Positions 42,895 to 53,300 of a DNA stretch of 64,000 nt are shown here, in pieces (the stretch's first letter is position 1; every line of letters begins with the position of its first letter). This stretch comes from Flavobacterium sp. PMTSA4 (GTDB lineage: Bacteria; Bacteroidota; Bacteroidia; Flavobacteriales; Flavobacteriaceae): the NCBI RefSeq assembly GCF_032098525.1, contig NZ_CP134890.1:1116001-1180000 (forward strand). Direction: 5' to 3'. A program made the position numbers and the translations under genes. The notes below the pieces were generated by a model. That model searched no databases. It saw only the letters and a program-made list of their open reading frames with translations, and had not been told where the DNA came from.

Positions 42895-44835
42895 TTATGC
42901 GTCAATATTTGCATAAACCGCATTTTTCTCAATAAATTCTCTACGAGGCGGAACTTCATCACCCATTAACATTGAGAAGATTCTATCTGCTTCTGCTAAA
43001 CTATCAATGGTAACTTGGCGTAATGTTCTGAAGTTAGGATCCATTGTGGTTTCCCAAAGTTGCTCAGCATTCATTTCTCCAAGACCTTTATAACGCTGAA
43101 TAGCAGCACTTCCACCCATTCTTTCATTAGCTTGATCACGTTGAACATCATTCCATGCATATTCTTTTTTATTACCTTTTTTCACTAAATATAATGGTGG
43201 CGCAGCTATATAAACATGTCCGTTTTCAATCAACTCTTTCATGAATCGGAAGAAGAATGTTAATATTAAGGTAGAAATGTGACTACCATCAACGTCAGCA
43301 TCACACATAATAATTACTTTATGATAACGCAGTTTTTCTAAATTCAATGCTTTGCTATCTTCTTCTGTACCGATAGTTACGCCTAAAGCTGTAAATATGT
43401 TTCTGATTTCCTCATTTTCAAAAACCTTATGCTGCATTGCTTTCTCAACATTCAAAATTTTTCCACGTAATGGTAAAATAGCTTGAAAATTACGATCACG
43501 ACCTTGTTTTGCAGTACCACCAGCCGAATCTCCCTCGACAAGATACACTTCACATTTTGCTGGATCTTGTTCTGAACAATCAGATAATTTTCCTGGTAAT
43601 CCACCGCCGCCAAGAACAGTTTTACGCTGCACCATTTCACGAGCTTTTTTCGCTGCATGACGTGCTTGTGCTGCTAAAATTACTTTCTGAACAATGATTT
43701 TAGCATCATTTGGATTTTCTTCCAAATAATTTTCTAACATTTCTGCAACGGCTTGTGAAACTGGAGAAACTACTTCTCTATTACCAAGTTTGGTTTTAGT
43801 TTGTCCTTCAAATTGTGGTTCCTGTACTTTTACAGAAATAATAGCAGTCAAACCTTCACGGAAATCATCACCTGATATTTCAAACTTTAATTTTTCTAAT
43901 AATCCTGAAGCGTCAGCATATTTTTTTAATGTACGAGTTAACCCCATACGGAATCCTTGTAAATGTGTTCCTCCTTCATGAGTGTTAATATTGTTTACAT
44001 ATGAGAAAATATTTTCAGCATAGGAATCGTTATAAATCAAAGCTACTTCAACCGGAATTTCACCCTTTTCATTCTCCATTGAAATCACATGCGAAATGAT
44101 TGGCACACGATTTCCGTCAAGAAAACGAACAAATTCTTTTAATCCTTCTTTTGAATGAAACACTTCACCCACAAAGCTTCCGTCTTCTTTAACTTCTCTT
44201 CTATCGATGAAATTAATCGTGATACCTTTATTCAAAAAAGATAATTCACGCATACGTCCAGCTAATGTATCATAAGAATACACCAAAGTCTGTGTAAAAA
44301 TAGAGGCATCAGGCTTAAAAGTAACCGTTGTTCCTCTTTTGTCTGTAGTTCCAATTTGCTTTACTGGATACATAGCTTTTCCACGTTCGTACTCTTGTTC
44401 CCAAATTACACCTTCACGGAAAACTGTAGCACGTAAATGGTCTGAAAGTGCATTCACACAAGAAACACCTACTCCATGCAAACCTCCGGAAACTTTATAC
44501 GAATCTTTATCAAATTTTCCTCCAGCTCCAATTTTCGTCATTACAACCTCCAAAGCAGATACGCCTTCTTTTTTGTGCATATCTACCGGAATACCACGAC
44601 CATTATCTTCAACTGTAATGGAATTGTCTTCATTTATTGTTACACTAATTGTATCACAATGACCAGCTAAAGCTTCATCAATAGAGTTATCAACTACTTC
44701 ATAAACTAAGTGATGTAAACCTCTAACTCCAGTATCACCAATATACATGGATGGACGCATTCTAACATGCTCCATTCCTTCTAATGCCTGAATACTATCG
44801 GCTGAATAATTGTTCTTTTTAATCTCGTCGCTCAT
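42895..44835 (-). CDS. gyrB: DNA gyrase subunit B
   Basis: A 646-aa ATPase subunit of DNA gyrase. The GHKL ATP site (EVVDNSIDEALAGHC, VEDNGRGIPVD, GGLHGVGVSCVNALS) is followed by the transducer with QTKTKLGN and the TOPRIM domain with EGDSAGGTAKQGRDR and the metal-binding DADVDGSHI. The C-terminal block ends in RRxFIEKNAVYANIDA. Length 646 is typical for the short form without the proteobacterial insertion. A -7 box TATATTTG at 44875-44882 lies 40 bp upstream. mdh follows in the same unit. Confidence 0.98.
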   Translation of the reverse strand: MSDEIKKNNYSADSIQALEGMEHVRMRPSMYIGDTGVRGLHHLVYEVVDNSIDEALAGHCDTISVTINEDNSITVEDNGRGIPVDMHKKEGVSALEVVMTKIGAGGKFDKDSYKVSGGLHGVGVSCVNALSDHLRATVFREGVIWEQEYERGKAMYPVKQIGTTDKRGTTVTFKPDASIFTQTLVYSYDTLAGRMRELSFLNKGITINFIDRREVKEDGSFVGEVFHSKEGLKEFVRFLDGNRVPIISHVISMENEKGEIPVEVALIYNDSYAENIFSYVNNINTHEGGTHLQGFRMGLTRTLKKYADASGLLEKLKFEISGDDFREGLTAIISVKVQEPQFEGQTKTKLGNREVVSPVSQAVAEMLENYLEENPNDAKIIVQKVILAAQARHAAKKAREMVQRKTVLGGGGLPGKLSDCSEQDPAKCEVYLVEGDSAGGTAKQGRDRNFQAILPLRGKILNVEKAMQHKVFENEEIRNIFTALGVTIGTEEDSKALNLEKLRYHKVIIMCDADVDGSHISTLILTFFFRFMKELIENGHVYIAAPPLYLVKKGNKKEYAWNDVQRDQANERMGGSAAIQRYKGLGEMNAEQLWETTMDPNFRTLRQVTIDSLAEADRIFSMLMGDEVPPRREFIEKNAVYANIDA

Positions 44836-44961
44836 ATTATTTTATCGTAAAAAATCTGTTTTTTGTCTAACACGCAAATATAACAAAACACATAGGATTT
44901 CCTCGTTAAATTTGACAATAAAACCTTGAAGTTATTAACATTTTAGCAATTATTTCAACAA

Positions 44962-44993
44962 AAAACGCTCATCAAAAATGATGAGCGTTTTTT
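44962..44993 (-). terminator. Terminator of asnB
   Basis: Stem AAAACGCTCAT with ATGAGCGTTTT followed by T on both strands. It lies just after the asnB stop and upstream of the gyrB promoter. Confidence 0.9.
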
Positions 44994-45023
44994 AACATAC
45001 AAACTAACTTTTAAACTCTATTT

Positions 45024-46712
45024 TTAATTTTCTACAACAGCAGATTTAACATAAGCATCATCATGTACATTTGCAACTGCTCTACCCGATGGATCATTCA
45101 TGTTTTTAAATGCTTCATCCCATTCTAAAGCAATTTTGGTGCTACAGGCTACACTTGCTTCTTGAGGCACGCACAAAGCAGCTGCATCACTAGGAAAATG
45201 TTCAGAGAATATCGAACGGTAATAATACTCTTCTTTTGATAAAGGCGTTTGTAATGGAAACTTATATTTAGCATTTGCTAATTGCTCATCAGTGATTTCA
45301 ACAGCAACCATTGCTTTCAAAGTATCTATCCATGAGTAACCAACACCATCACTAAATTGTTCCTTTTGACGCCATGCAACGCTTTCTGGTAACATCTCTT
45401 CAAAAGCTTTACGTAATACCCATTTCTCCATACGTTCGCCATTAATCATTTTGTCTTGTGGATTAATTCTCATAGCGACATCCATAAATTCTTTATCAAG
45501 AAATGGCACACGTCCTTCAATTCCCCATGCAGCTAAACTTTTGTTTGCTCTTAAACAGTCATACATATGGAGTTTACTCAATTTACGAACGGTTTCTTCG
45601 TGAAATTCTCTTGCATTTGGTGCTTTGTGAAAATACAAATAACCTCCAAACAACTCATCCGAACCTTCACCCGAAAGCACCATTTTTATACCCATCGATT
45701 TGATAACTCTTGCCATTAAATACATTGGAGTTGATGCTCTAATCGTAGTTACATCATAGGTTTCAAGATTATATATTACATCGCGAACCGCATCCAATCC
45801 TTCTTGAATAGTAAATTTGATTTCATGGTGAATAGTTCCTATGTGTTCAGCAACTTTCTTAGCGGCAGCTAAATCGGGTGAACCTTCTAATCCAACAGCA
45901 AAAGAATGCAATTGTGGATACCAAGCATCTTGCGTATCGCCTGACTCGATTCTTTTTTGAGCATATTTTTTAGCAACAGCCGATGTGATTGAGGAATCTA
46001 AACCTCCCGAAAGTAATACTCCATAAGGTACATCGCTCATTAATTGACGATGAACTGCTGCTTCTAAAGCTTTCTTTATTTCAGTAATACTCGTTTCGTT
46101 GTCTTTTACGGCTTCATAATCGGTCCATTCTCTTTTATACCATTGCACCAACTCACCATCTTTACTACTCATGTAATATCCTGGAGGAAAGAGTTCTATT
46201 TTAGTACAGAAACCTTCAAGTGCTTTCAATTCTGATGCTACGTAGAATGTTCCATATTGATCCCAACCAATATATAAAGGTATAATTCCCATGTGGTCGC
46301 GCGCAATAAAATATTCGTCTTTTTCAACATCATAAATAGCAAAACCAAAGATTCCGTTCATTTCGTCAACAAAATGAACTCCTTTTTCCTGATATAATGC
46401 CAAAATCACTTCGCAATCACTTTCAGTTTGGAAATTATACTTTCCATCAAACTGTTTGCGCAACTCTCTGTGGTTATAGATTTCACCGTTAGCAGCTAAA
46501 ACCAGTTTTTTATCTTCAGTAAACAAAGGTTGTTTTCCCGACGCTGGGTCAACAATAGCTAAACGTTCGTGAGCCAAAATTGCTTTATCGTTGCTATAGA
46601 TGCCGCTCCAATCTGGTCCGCGATGACGAATGATTTTTGCCATTTCCAACACCTGTGGTCGCAAGGTTTCTGATTTTTGTTTTAGTTCAAAGGCACATAC
46701 TATTCCACACAT
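45024..46712 (-). CDS. asnB: Asparagine synthase (glutamine-hydrolysing)
   Basis: A 562-aa AsnB. The Ntn glutaminase domain starts MCGIVCAF, with Cys2 the catalytic nucleophile after Met removal, and the synthetase domain (from about residue 210) contains the PP-loop LLSGGLDSSITSAV. Other motifs are the ammonia-channel RHRGPDWSG block and LSGEGSDELFGGYLYF. It makes asparagine from aspartate, ATP and glutamine. Gene and flanks are single-copy, with five heptanucleotide repeats touching the start codon. Confidence 0.97.
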   Translation of the reverse strand: MCGIVCAFELKQKSETLRPQVLEMAKIIRHRGPDWSGIYSNDKAILAHERLAIVDPASGKQPLFTEDKKLVLAANGEIYNHRELRKQFDGKYNFQTESDCEVILALYQEKGVHFVDEMNGIFGFAIYDVEKDEYFIARDHMGIIPLYIGWDQYGTFYVASELKALEGFCTKIELFPPGYYMSSKDGELVQWYKREWTDYEAVKDNETSITEIKKALEAAVHRQLMSDVPYGVLLSGGLDSSITSAVAKKYAQKRIESGDTQDAWYPQLHSFAVGLEGSPDLAAAKKVAEHIGTIHHEIKFTIQEGLDAVRDVIYNLETYDVTTIRASTPMYLMARVIKSMGIKMVLSGEGSDELFGGYLYFHKAPNAREFHEETVRKLSKLHMYDCLRANKSLAAWGIEGRVPFLDKEFMDVAMRINPQDKMINGERMEKWVLRKAFEEMLPESVAWRQKEQFSDGVGYSWIDTLKAMVAVEITDEQLANAKYKFPLQTPLSKEEYYYRSIFSEHFPSDAAALCVPQEASVACSTKIALEWDEAFKNMNDPSGRAVANVHDDAYVKSAVVEN

Positions 46713-46747
46713 ATTCTTTATTCTTTATTCTTTATTTTTTATTTTTT
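46713..46747. repeat. Heptanucleotide tandem repeat at the asnB start
   Basis: Five units of 7 bp directly before the asnB ATG: ATTCTTT three times (46713-46733) and ATTTTTT twice (46734-46747), plus-strand reading. In the asnB sense they are AAAGAAT and AAAAAAT copies, occupying the ribosome-binding region. Confidence 0.85.
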
Positions 46748-46833
46748 ATTTGTTGATTCGGTTATTTTGAAATTTTATTTGTAATTCAGAAGCAAAGATG
46801 CAATTATAGATATAATTTAAAAATAAAAAGATA

Positions 46834-46860
46834 TTTTTAGTTATAATATATAACTAAAAA
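46834..46860. repeat. AT-only perfect inverted repeat
   Basis: TTTTTAGTTATA and TATAACTAAAAA, 12-bp arms around ATA, in the gap between the divergent asnB and membrane-protein genes. Because both genes point away, it is not a terminator; a protein-binding site is possible. Confidence 0.55.
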
Positions 46861-46923
46861 ATTCATTTTAATTGAAAATTTTAATAAAAAAGTTAGATTA
46901 ATTCTATTTGATTTAAAAATATA

Positions 46924-46931
46924 TACTTTTG
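46924..46931 (+). promoter_or_regulatory. Promoter -7 box of the membrane-protein gene at 46943
   Basis: TACTTTTG, 11 bp before the ATG. No -33 TTG at normal spacing. Confidence 0.5.
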
Positions 46932-46942
46932 AATAAAAAAAT

Positions 46943-48094
46943 ATGCAACGTTTCCTATTACTATTTTACAAGTTCCTATTTATTTTTATAAATCTTTTGT
47001 TTTTGTATAGATATAGCATAAGACAAGATTATATTCCCTACTATTGTTTATTATTCGTTTACATTTTATTTTCAACACTATTTCTTTGGAAAAACATTTT
47101 TGACAATTCAATTTTTTCAAAAATCAAACCTAAAACTTTATATTTAGTTTTTTCAACAACCGTTATTATTATTGTTTTTTTGATTGTTCACAATGTCGAT
47201 GGTTACACACTAAATGTTGATAGATGGTCTGCTATGGATGTTGGAATTAAGTCAATTTTAAATGGTGAATATCCATATATAGCTAAAGATCATTTAAATC
47301 AATATACATCTAATTTACCTAGCCTTTTTATTATTGGTTTACCTTTTTATTTACTAGGAAATGTTGCTTATTTACAAGTATTCTCTTGTGCAATACTATT
47401 CTATACAATTCAACATTATTTTGAAACAAAAAAATCTCTGTATTTCATTTTACTCTTAATAATTTCACCAGCTTTTTGGTGGGAAATATTCTGTTTAAGT
47501 GATTTAATGAGTAATGTGTTTTTTATATTATGCTTTCTAATTTATTACAATCATAATTTTTCAAATGACAAATTCAAAAAGCCAATTTTATTAGGAAGTA
47601 TTTTGGCTTTCTTTATTTTAACCAGAGGAATTGTATTAGTACCATTTGTTTTATTCTTTTTCTCTGATTTTTGGAAAACTACTTTAATAACAAAAACTAA
47701 ATTAATCATCTCTGGATTAGTTGTTTTTTGTTTATTAATCTTTATGGCTATTCATAATTGTGAAAATTTAGAAACTTTAATCGAATACAATCCGTTATGG
47801 TTGCAAACAATATTACTTCCCAAATACATCGTAATTTTTTGTTTATTACTTCCTTTTTTTATATCGTATAAAATAAAGAATTTCTATGACGATTTTTTAA
47901 AGGCTACTATATTTTTAATGATTTTGCCAGTTGTAATTGCTTTTTTAATTAAAATATTTCAAGATGGTCTTTACATAATTTTAACCAAGAAATTTTTTGA
48001 TTTATCATACTTATCAATGGTTTTTCCATTTATGATATTACTTTTCATAAATCCAAAAAAAATCAAGATTAAAAAACAAATAGTTCAAAATTAA
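46943..48094 (+). CDS. Multi-spanning membrane protein, possibly GT-C glycosyltransferase
   Basis: A 383-aa protein with about ten hydrophobic segments and a loop after the third containing DGYTLNVDRWSAMDVGIKSILNGEYPYI. Such an acidic, tryptophan-bearing first loop followed by hydrophobic helices recalls GT-C glycosyltransferases of the dolichyl-phosphate-sugar type, but no exact family motif is seen, so the name is tentative. It is AT-rich and stands alone, with its own -7 box. The next gene converges on it 25 bp away, with no clear terminator. Confidence 0.6.
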   Translation: MQRFLLLFYKFLFIFINLLFLYRYSIRQDYIPYYCLLFVYILFSTLFLWKNIFDNSIFSKIKPKTLYLVFSTTVIIIVFLIVHNVDGYTLNVDRWSAMDVGIKSILNGEYPYIAKDHLNQYTSNLPSLFIIGLPFYLLGNVAYLQVFSCAILFYTIQHYFETKKSLYFILLLIISPAFWWEIFCLSDLMSNVFFILCFLIYYNHNFSNDKFKKPILLGSILAFFILTRGIVLVPFVLFFFSDFWKTTLITKTKLIISGLVVFCLLIFMAIHNCENLETLIEYNPLWLQTILLPKYIVIFCLLLPFFISYKIKNFYDDFLKATIFLMILPVVIAFLIKIFQDGLYIILTKKFFDLSYLSMVFPFMILLFINPKKIKIKKQIVQN

Positions 48095-48119
48095 TCAACT
48101 CGTTTCAGTAATTACCAAT

Positions 48120-48569
48120 CTAAATAATTGAATCAATCGAATATTTCTTTCCATTGATTTCAAAGGAATGTCCTACCCGATTTCCTATAATATTACTTCC
48201 TAATGGCGCATTTGGAGAAACAGCAAAGATGGTTTTGTCTTCTACTATAATTTTAGGCAAAGCGGAAGAAATGAATACCCATAAATCGTTAACTTTTACC
48301 AAACTTCCCAAAGCACCTACTCGATGTTCGCGGGTGACATCAATGTTATCAAGAATCGTCTTTTGGTCTAATAGTTCTTTAAGTTTATAATTTAGTTTTT
48401 CTTGCTCCAAATGCATCATTGAAAGCGCCGTTTCGTGTTTGTCGCCTGCACTACCTTTTGCATCGTTCTGTGCATCTTCAGTTAGACTAGTAATCATATC
48501 ATGAAACACATCAATGCGGTCTTGAATAAGTTCTTTGTATCTGTGAAGTATCGTTTCTTTTTTTATCAT
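48120..48569 (-). CDS. GreA/GreB-like protein (often listed as 3-oxoacyl-ACP synthase)
   Basis: A 149-aa protein with an N-terminal coiled-coil region (about residues 1-75, Lys/Glu/Asp-rich) and a C-terminal domain that resembles the FKBP-like end of GreA (VSPNAPLGSNIIGNRVGHSFEINGKKYSI). Family members in Flavobacteriia are often annotated as 3-oxoacyl-ACP synthase, but no beta-ketoacyl synthase catalytic residue is present and the size is wrong. A role near RNA polymerase is more likely; this is inference from shape. Confidence 0.7.
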   Translation of the reverse strand: MIKKETILHRYKELIQDRIDVFHDMITSLTEDAQNDAKGSAGDKHETALSMMHLEQEKLNYKLKELLDQKTILDNIDVTREHRVGALGSLVKVNDLWVFISSALPKIIVEDKTIFAVSPNAPLGSNIIGNRVGHSFEINGKKYSIDSII

Positions 48570-48580
48570 AGCTTGTAAAC

Positions 48581-48608
48581 AAAAAATCCTGCATTATTGT
48601 GCAGGATT
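48581..48608 (-). terminator. Terminator after the outer-membrane barrel gene
   Basis: Stem AATCCTGCA with TGCAGGATT; on the minus strand a T6 run follows. It lies between the barrel gene (48628) and the GreA-like gene. Confidence 0.87.
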
Positions 48609-48627
48609 ATTACTGTTTGCATGTTTA

Positions 48628-50352
48628 TTAAAAATCAAATTTATAACTCGCTCCTACTAAAACTTGCAATCCTTGTACTGGGAAGTTTAACCAACGTTGG
48701 TAATCTTGGTTTGCCAGGTTGTTTCCTTTTAAAAAGAAGGTTAAACGCTCGTTGTGTTTATAGCCTACATGTGCATTCAGGTCAAAATAGCTGTCTAAAG
48801 TTACTACTTTATCTTCGGGTGCAGGATTGGTTAAAAGTGCAACATGCATAAAGTCTTTTCTTTCGCCTACAAAGAATATTTTTGTACCAGCATACCATTT
48901 TGGAGTGATGTTCACATCAAGGTTGGCAGCCAAATTAAGGCTAGGCAGGTTCCAAGCTTCTGCTTCTGCATCGGTATTAAAACTGCTAAAGGTTCCGTTG
49001 ATTCCAAACGACACATTTTTAGAAAAATCAGCCTTTAATTCTCCGAAGAAGCTCAGCGTTTTAACTCTGTCATAGGCTACATTGAAAGAGTTTCCATAAT
49101 GATAACCCTCATTACCTACCGATTCCTCATATCCGTTGCTTTTAAACAAAGGTTTGTTTTCTTCATTCAAATATGAAGCACGAAGATTATAGCTCACAGA
49201 GTTTGCTAGCTTTCCTTTTAACCCAAGAAACACATCATATTTTTGATCGGTTGGAGCCACGAAAATGGTTGGCGAAAGGAAGAAATTTTGGTCTACAAAT
49301 TCTTTATACGAATTTTGTTTAAGCGTTCCTTCTAATCCAGCATAAGCAATCATTAAATCGCCAACTACTTTATAAGATCCAACAACCTGCGGATAGATGA
49401 AGAACTTACTTTCTCCTGATTCTTGCGCTGAACTATAAAACAGTCCAACACCTGCATTGACCGAAAGGTCGTCTTTTTGCAATTTTACGCTCGGTGTAAC
49501 CCCAAAATTGGTGTATCCGTATTTATAAGAACCGCCACCGTTGTAGGTTTTGTCAAATGTTCCGCTGATGTAATCAACCACAAAGCCAACATTTATTTTC
49601 TCCTCAATAATATCAAACTCTAAATTAGGTTTTGCTACAAAACGATTTTCAGCTGAACCAAAAGCATCCCAAAAACGGCTGAATTTAAGCGTGCTTTCCT
49701 TTAAAAAAGAATCGCCAAGACTCAATCGTCCGCCAAGATACAGGTTGTGATAGGTTTGTTGTTCATCTATTCCATCAATAGTAGTTTGGTCAAAAAAACT
49801 TGGGAAAATTCCATACCAATTGTACACTTGGTGTTGATAACCAGCATCTGCATTCCAAGTCAATGCTCGAGTTCTACTTCCATAGGTTAAATCTAAAGAA
49901 GTATTATAGAATTTATCATCGAGAATGACATCTTTAATTCCGCCTTGCGAAGAACTATGACGCAACATTCCTCCAAAATAATCGGTGTTGCTCACATTTT
50001 CAGTCACAAAAAGCTCTGCTTGAATTGTTCCATAATTACCAGCAGCTAGAGTCAAGTAGTTTTTAAAAATTTTCTCTGTCGCTGATTTTTCTACGTTGGC
50101 TGCTCTACCTTTTGATGGCGTAAAAGTTGAAGCCACAGGAAACGAAAAAATATTGTATTGAATATTTTCCTTTTTTGAGGTTTCATCATCATCAAACGAT
50201 GGTGTTTCTTTCACTTTAAACGCATCCGATATGGTTGGCGAATAAGGTTTTACAACATTTACCACTTCTGTTCCGATGTTTTCGTCTTTCTTCTGTGCAA
50301 AAATTACATTCGAAAAAAGTGTTATGATAACTATATATTTTAAATTTCTCAT
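48628..50352 (-). CDS. TonB-dependent-receptor-like outer-membrane barrel without plug
   Basis: A 574-aa protein: signal peptide (MRNLKYIVIITLFSNVIFAQ), a 70-residue Asp/Glu/Lys-rich region, then a long run of alternating aromatic-hydrophobic beta strands ending in a typical aromatic C-terminus (LVGASYKFDF). It has the barrel pattern of TonB-dependent receptors but no plug domain or TonB box, so it would be a plugless channel or structural barrel. It directly follows the giant TPR gene by 40 bp, a pairing seen in Flavobacteriia, suggesting the TPR protein assembles with or helps insert it. Confidence 0.8.
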   Translation of the reverse strand: MRNLKYIVIITLFSNVIFAQKKDENIGTEVVNVVKPYSPTISDAFKVKETPSFDDDETSKKENIQYNIFSFPVASTFTPSKGRAANVEKSATEKIFKNYLTLAAGNYGTIQAELFVTENVSNTDYFGGMLRHSSSQGGIKDVILDDKFYNTSLDLTYGSRTRALTWNADAGYQHQVYNWYGIFPSFFDQTTIDGIDEQQTYHNLYLGGRLSLGDSFLKESTLKFSRFWDAFGSAENRFVAKPNLEFDIIEEKINVGFVVDYISGTFDKTYNGGGSYKYGYTNFGVTPSVKLQKDDLSVNAGVGLFYSSAQESGESKFFIYPQVVGSYKVVGDLMIAYAGLEGTLKQNSYKEFVDQNFFLSPTIFVAPTDQKYDVFLGLKGKLANSVSYNLRASYLNEENKPLFKSNGYEESVGNEGYHYGNSFNVAYDRVKTLSFFGELKADFSKNVSFGINGTFSSFNTDAEAEAWNLPSLNLAANLDVNITPKWYAGTKIFFVGERKDFMHVALLTNPAPEDKVVTLDSYFDLNAHVGYKHNERLTFFLKGNNLANQDYQRWLNFPVQGLQVLVGASYKFDF

Positions 50353-50392
50353 ATTGATTTACTTTATAATCTTTTTGGGCAAAAAGGATAAA

Positions 50393-53300
50393 TTAATTAG
50401 TAATTGATGAATTTGTTTTTGATTCTTCCGCTTTTATTTTTTGCAACTCTTGCGTAGCTTCTTCCACTACATCAGGAAACTGAGTGAAGTTTTTGATAAC
50501 GCTATCCAAAATATAAGTGGCATTGAAACTATCCTTCAATCCGTAGAAGTTTTTTGCCATAACGATTAAACCTTTTGAGCCAAAATACTTGTATCCGGAA
50601 TAGTCTTTTGACAATTTCTGCACGGCTTTGTTTGAATCTTCAAATTTTCCGTCTTTGTTTTTGAAATAAGCATCATAATATAATGCCTCGGCTGCCAATT
50701 CTCCTTTAGCAATGGTTAACAATTTAGCATAGGCAGCTCTGGCTTTTACTTCATCATTTGCTTTTATAGCCGAACGCGCCACGATTATTTGAGCATCGCT
50801 TTTTACTTTATCATCTGTTTTTGGATTTGCCAAAACTTTATCGGCATAAGTAACCGCATTTGGATAATCTTTTTGTTCAAAATAAGCACGCATTAAGTTT
50901 GCCTGAGCAAAGGTTACATTTTGAGGAAATTCTGCCTCAGCTTCTAAACGTTTCAACACAGGAACAGCTTTTGCAAAATCGTCTTTCTTTAAATGAATCT
51001 CGCAAAGACGTGCTAAAGATTGCTCGGTAAACTCGTTGCGTGATTTGCTGATTACGTATTCATAACCCGAAATAGCGTTAGTTGGCAAACCATCTGCAAA
51101 GTAGGATTGCGCCAAATAGAAGTTGGCTTTCAACGCATGCAAACCGTTTGGAAACTTGGCAATATAACTGCTCAAGCTTGTGATTGCCTGCTTGGTATTG
51201 TTTTGTAAAAATTGTTTCTCAGCAGCTTCATAAGTATCATTATCTAAATCGGCATCAGAAACTTCAATAAAATCTAAAGTTCTAACCCATGATGCATATT
51301 CATCAACTCTGCCTTTATCCATATAAATCAAACGTGCAGTTGAAACCGCTTCAATTGCCTCTGGACTTCTAGGATAATCAGCCGCTACTTTTTTAAATTT
51401 AGTTAATGCTAAATCTTCTTTTTGATTATTATAGTACACCAAACCTTGCTTCAACATTGATCTAGCCGAATACGTTCCATTTTTAGATTCTGCTAATAAT
51501 TGATCGTAGGTTTTAATAGCCAAATCGGTTTTTCCTTCATTAACATAAGTATTTCCTAGTTCATACAAAGCATCATCACGATATTGTGAGGTTTTGAAAT
51601 TTTGCAAAAATTTATTGAAATCTTCAATTTTTCTATCATTTCTAGAAACAAAACCATAACTCAACGCTTTTTGAAAAGCGGCATAATCAGCATCGATTCC
51701 TTTCATTTCAATAGCTTTGTTGTAAGCATCCATTGCTGGCCAATACTTTGAAGTCACAAATCGGCTGTCGCCTAAACGCAAATAAGAATCATTCAAACGA
51801 ACCTTATCATCTTTAACCAAGTCTATTTGTTTTTGAAATGAATCTGCAGCTTGGTCGTATTCTTTTTTCTTAAAATAAGCGTAAGCGATGTTGTAATTAA
51901 TGTTTTTGTATTCTGGTGTGTTCTTAGCTTCAGAATAATTTTCAAACTGCTTAAAGCTTAGTAAAGCATCGCTGAAATTATCTAAAATATATTCCGTTTC
52001 ACCTTTCCAAAACGTTGCTCTTGCCGTAAACTTGGCTACTTTTTGTTCAGCAATTGATTTTTTGAACATTGATAAAGCTTCGTTATAGTTTCCATCAGTA
52101 TACAATTCTAAACCACGATAAAAAGTAACTTTTTGATAAGCTTCTTTGTTTGCCGCTGATTTATTTTTTTCCAAAAGAACCAATGCATCTTTATAATTTT
52201 TAGAAGTAATGTATGAATTAATTAGAAGTGTTTCAATTTCTAATTTGTTTGGCGTATTAGGATATTTTGCTAAAAATGAAGCCAAAACATCTGGGACACT
52301 TTGGTATGAGTTTCCAATTTCGTAACTCAATTTAGCATAATTTAAATTAGCATCTTCTTGAATTTTTTTATCAAAATCCATTTCAGAAGCATTTTTGAAA
52401 GCATTTAAGGCTTGTTGCTTTTTATCTGTTTTCAAATAACTTTCACCTAAATGATAATAGCCATTTTGAGCAACAAAGTCTTTACCATCAATTATTTTAT
52501 TGAATTGAGAAATAGCATTTTCATAATCTTTTTGTTGGTAATAAGTGTAACCCAATTGATAATAATCAGTATTACTCCATTTTCCTTTTTTGCCTTTGTA
52601 TTCTTTTAAATAAGGTAACGCTTTGTCGTATTGTTTTAAATTAAAATAGCTTTCACCAATAATTTTATTCAATTCCGATTTCTCCATTGCATTCGATTTT
52701 GGTATTGCTACCAAACCAGCATCAATAGCTTTTTGAAATTCACCTAATTTAAAATGCATGTCTGCCTTGAAATAGGATAATTTCTCTTTGTATTTTTCTT
52801 CACCAGAAACTTGATCGAAATATTTATTCGCTTCCTGATAATTATCGCCTTCGTAGGCTAAAAAACCTAAATAATATTTGGCTTGCGATCCATATTCTTT
52901 AGAATTTACTACTTTATTAAAATAATTTGTTGCTTCTTTTTTGTTTTTTGCTGTAAAATAAGAATAACCTTTCTGAAAATTAAACTTTTCTTGTTCACCA
53001 TAAGTCAAAGTACTTTCATCTACTTTATCGAAGTATTCTAAAGCTTGCGGATATTTTCCTTCCTCAAAATAAAATTGAGCAACTTCTTTATAAGCTTGAT
53101 TTTGCTTCGAACTTGTTGGATAATCTGAAACAAATTTCTCCATCATTTCATCAGCATTCGACTGATTCAAACGAATAGCACAAGTTGCGATATAATAAGC
53201 ACAATCTGCCTGTGTATCAATGTTTTTGTTTTCTTGCTTAACTTTTTCAAAAATAATTTGTGCTGATTGATACTGTTTGTTTTTGAACAACTCAATAGCT

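Noticed and set aside
46834..46860. Terminator
   Set aside because: It lies between two gene starts pointing away and has no G-C pairs to speak of; kept only as an inverted repeat.
48120..48569. 3-oxoacyl-ACP synthase
   Set aside because: No ketoacyl-synthase catalytic residues and far too short; the C-terminus resembles GreA.
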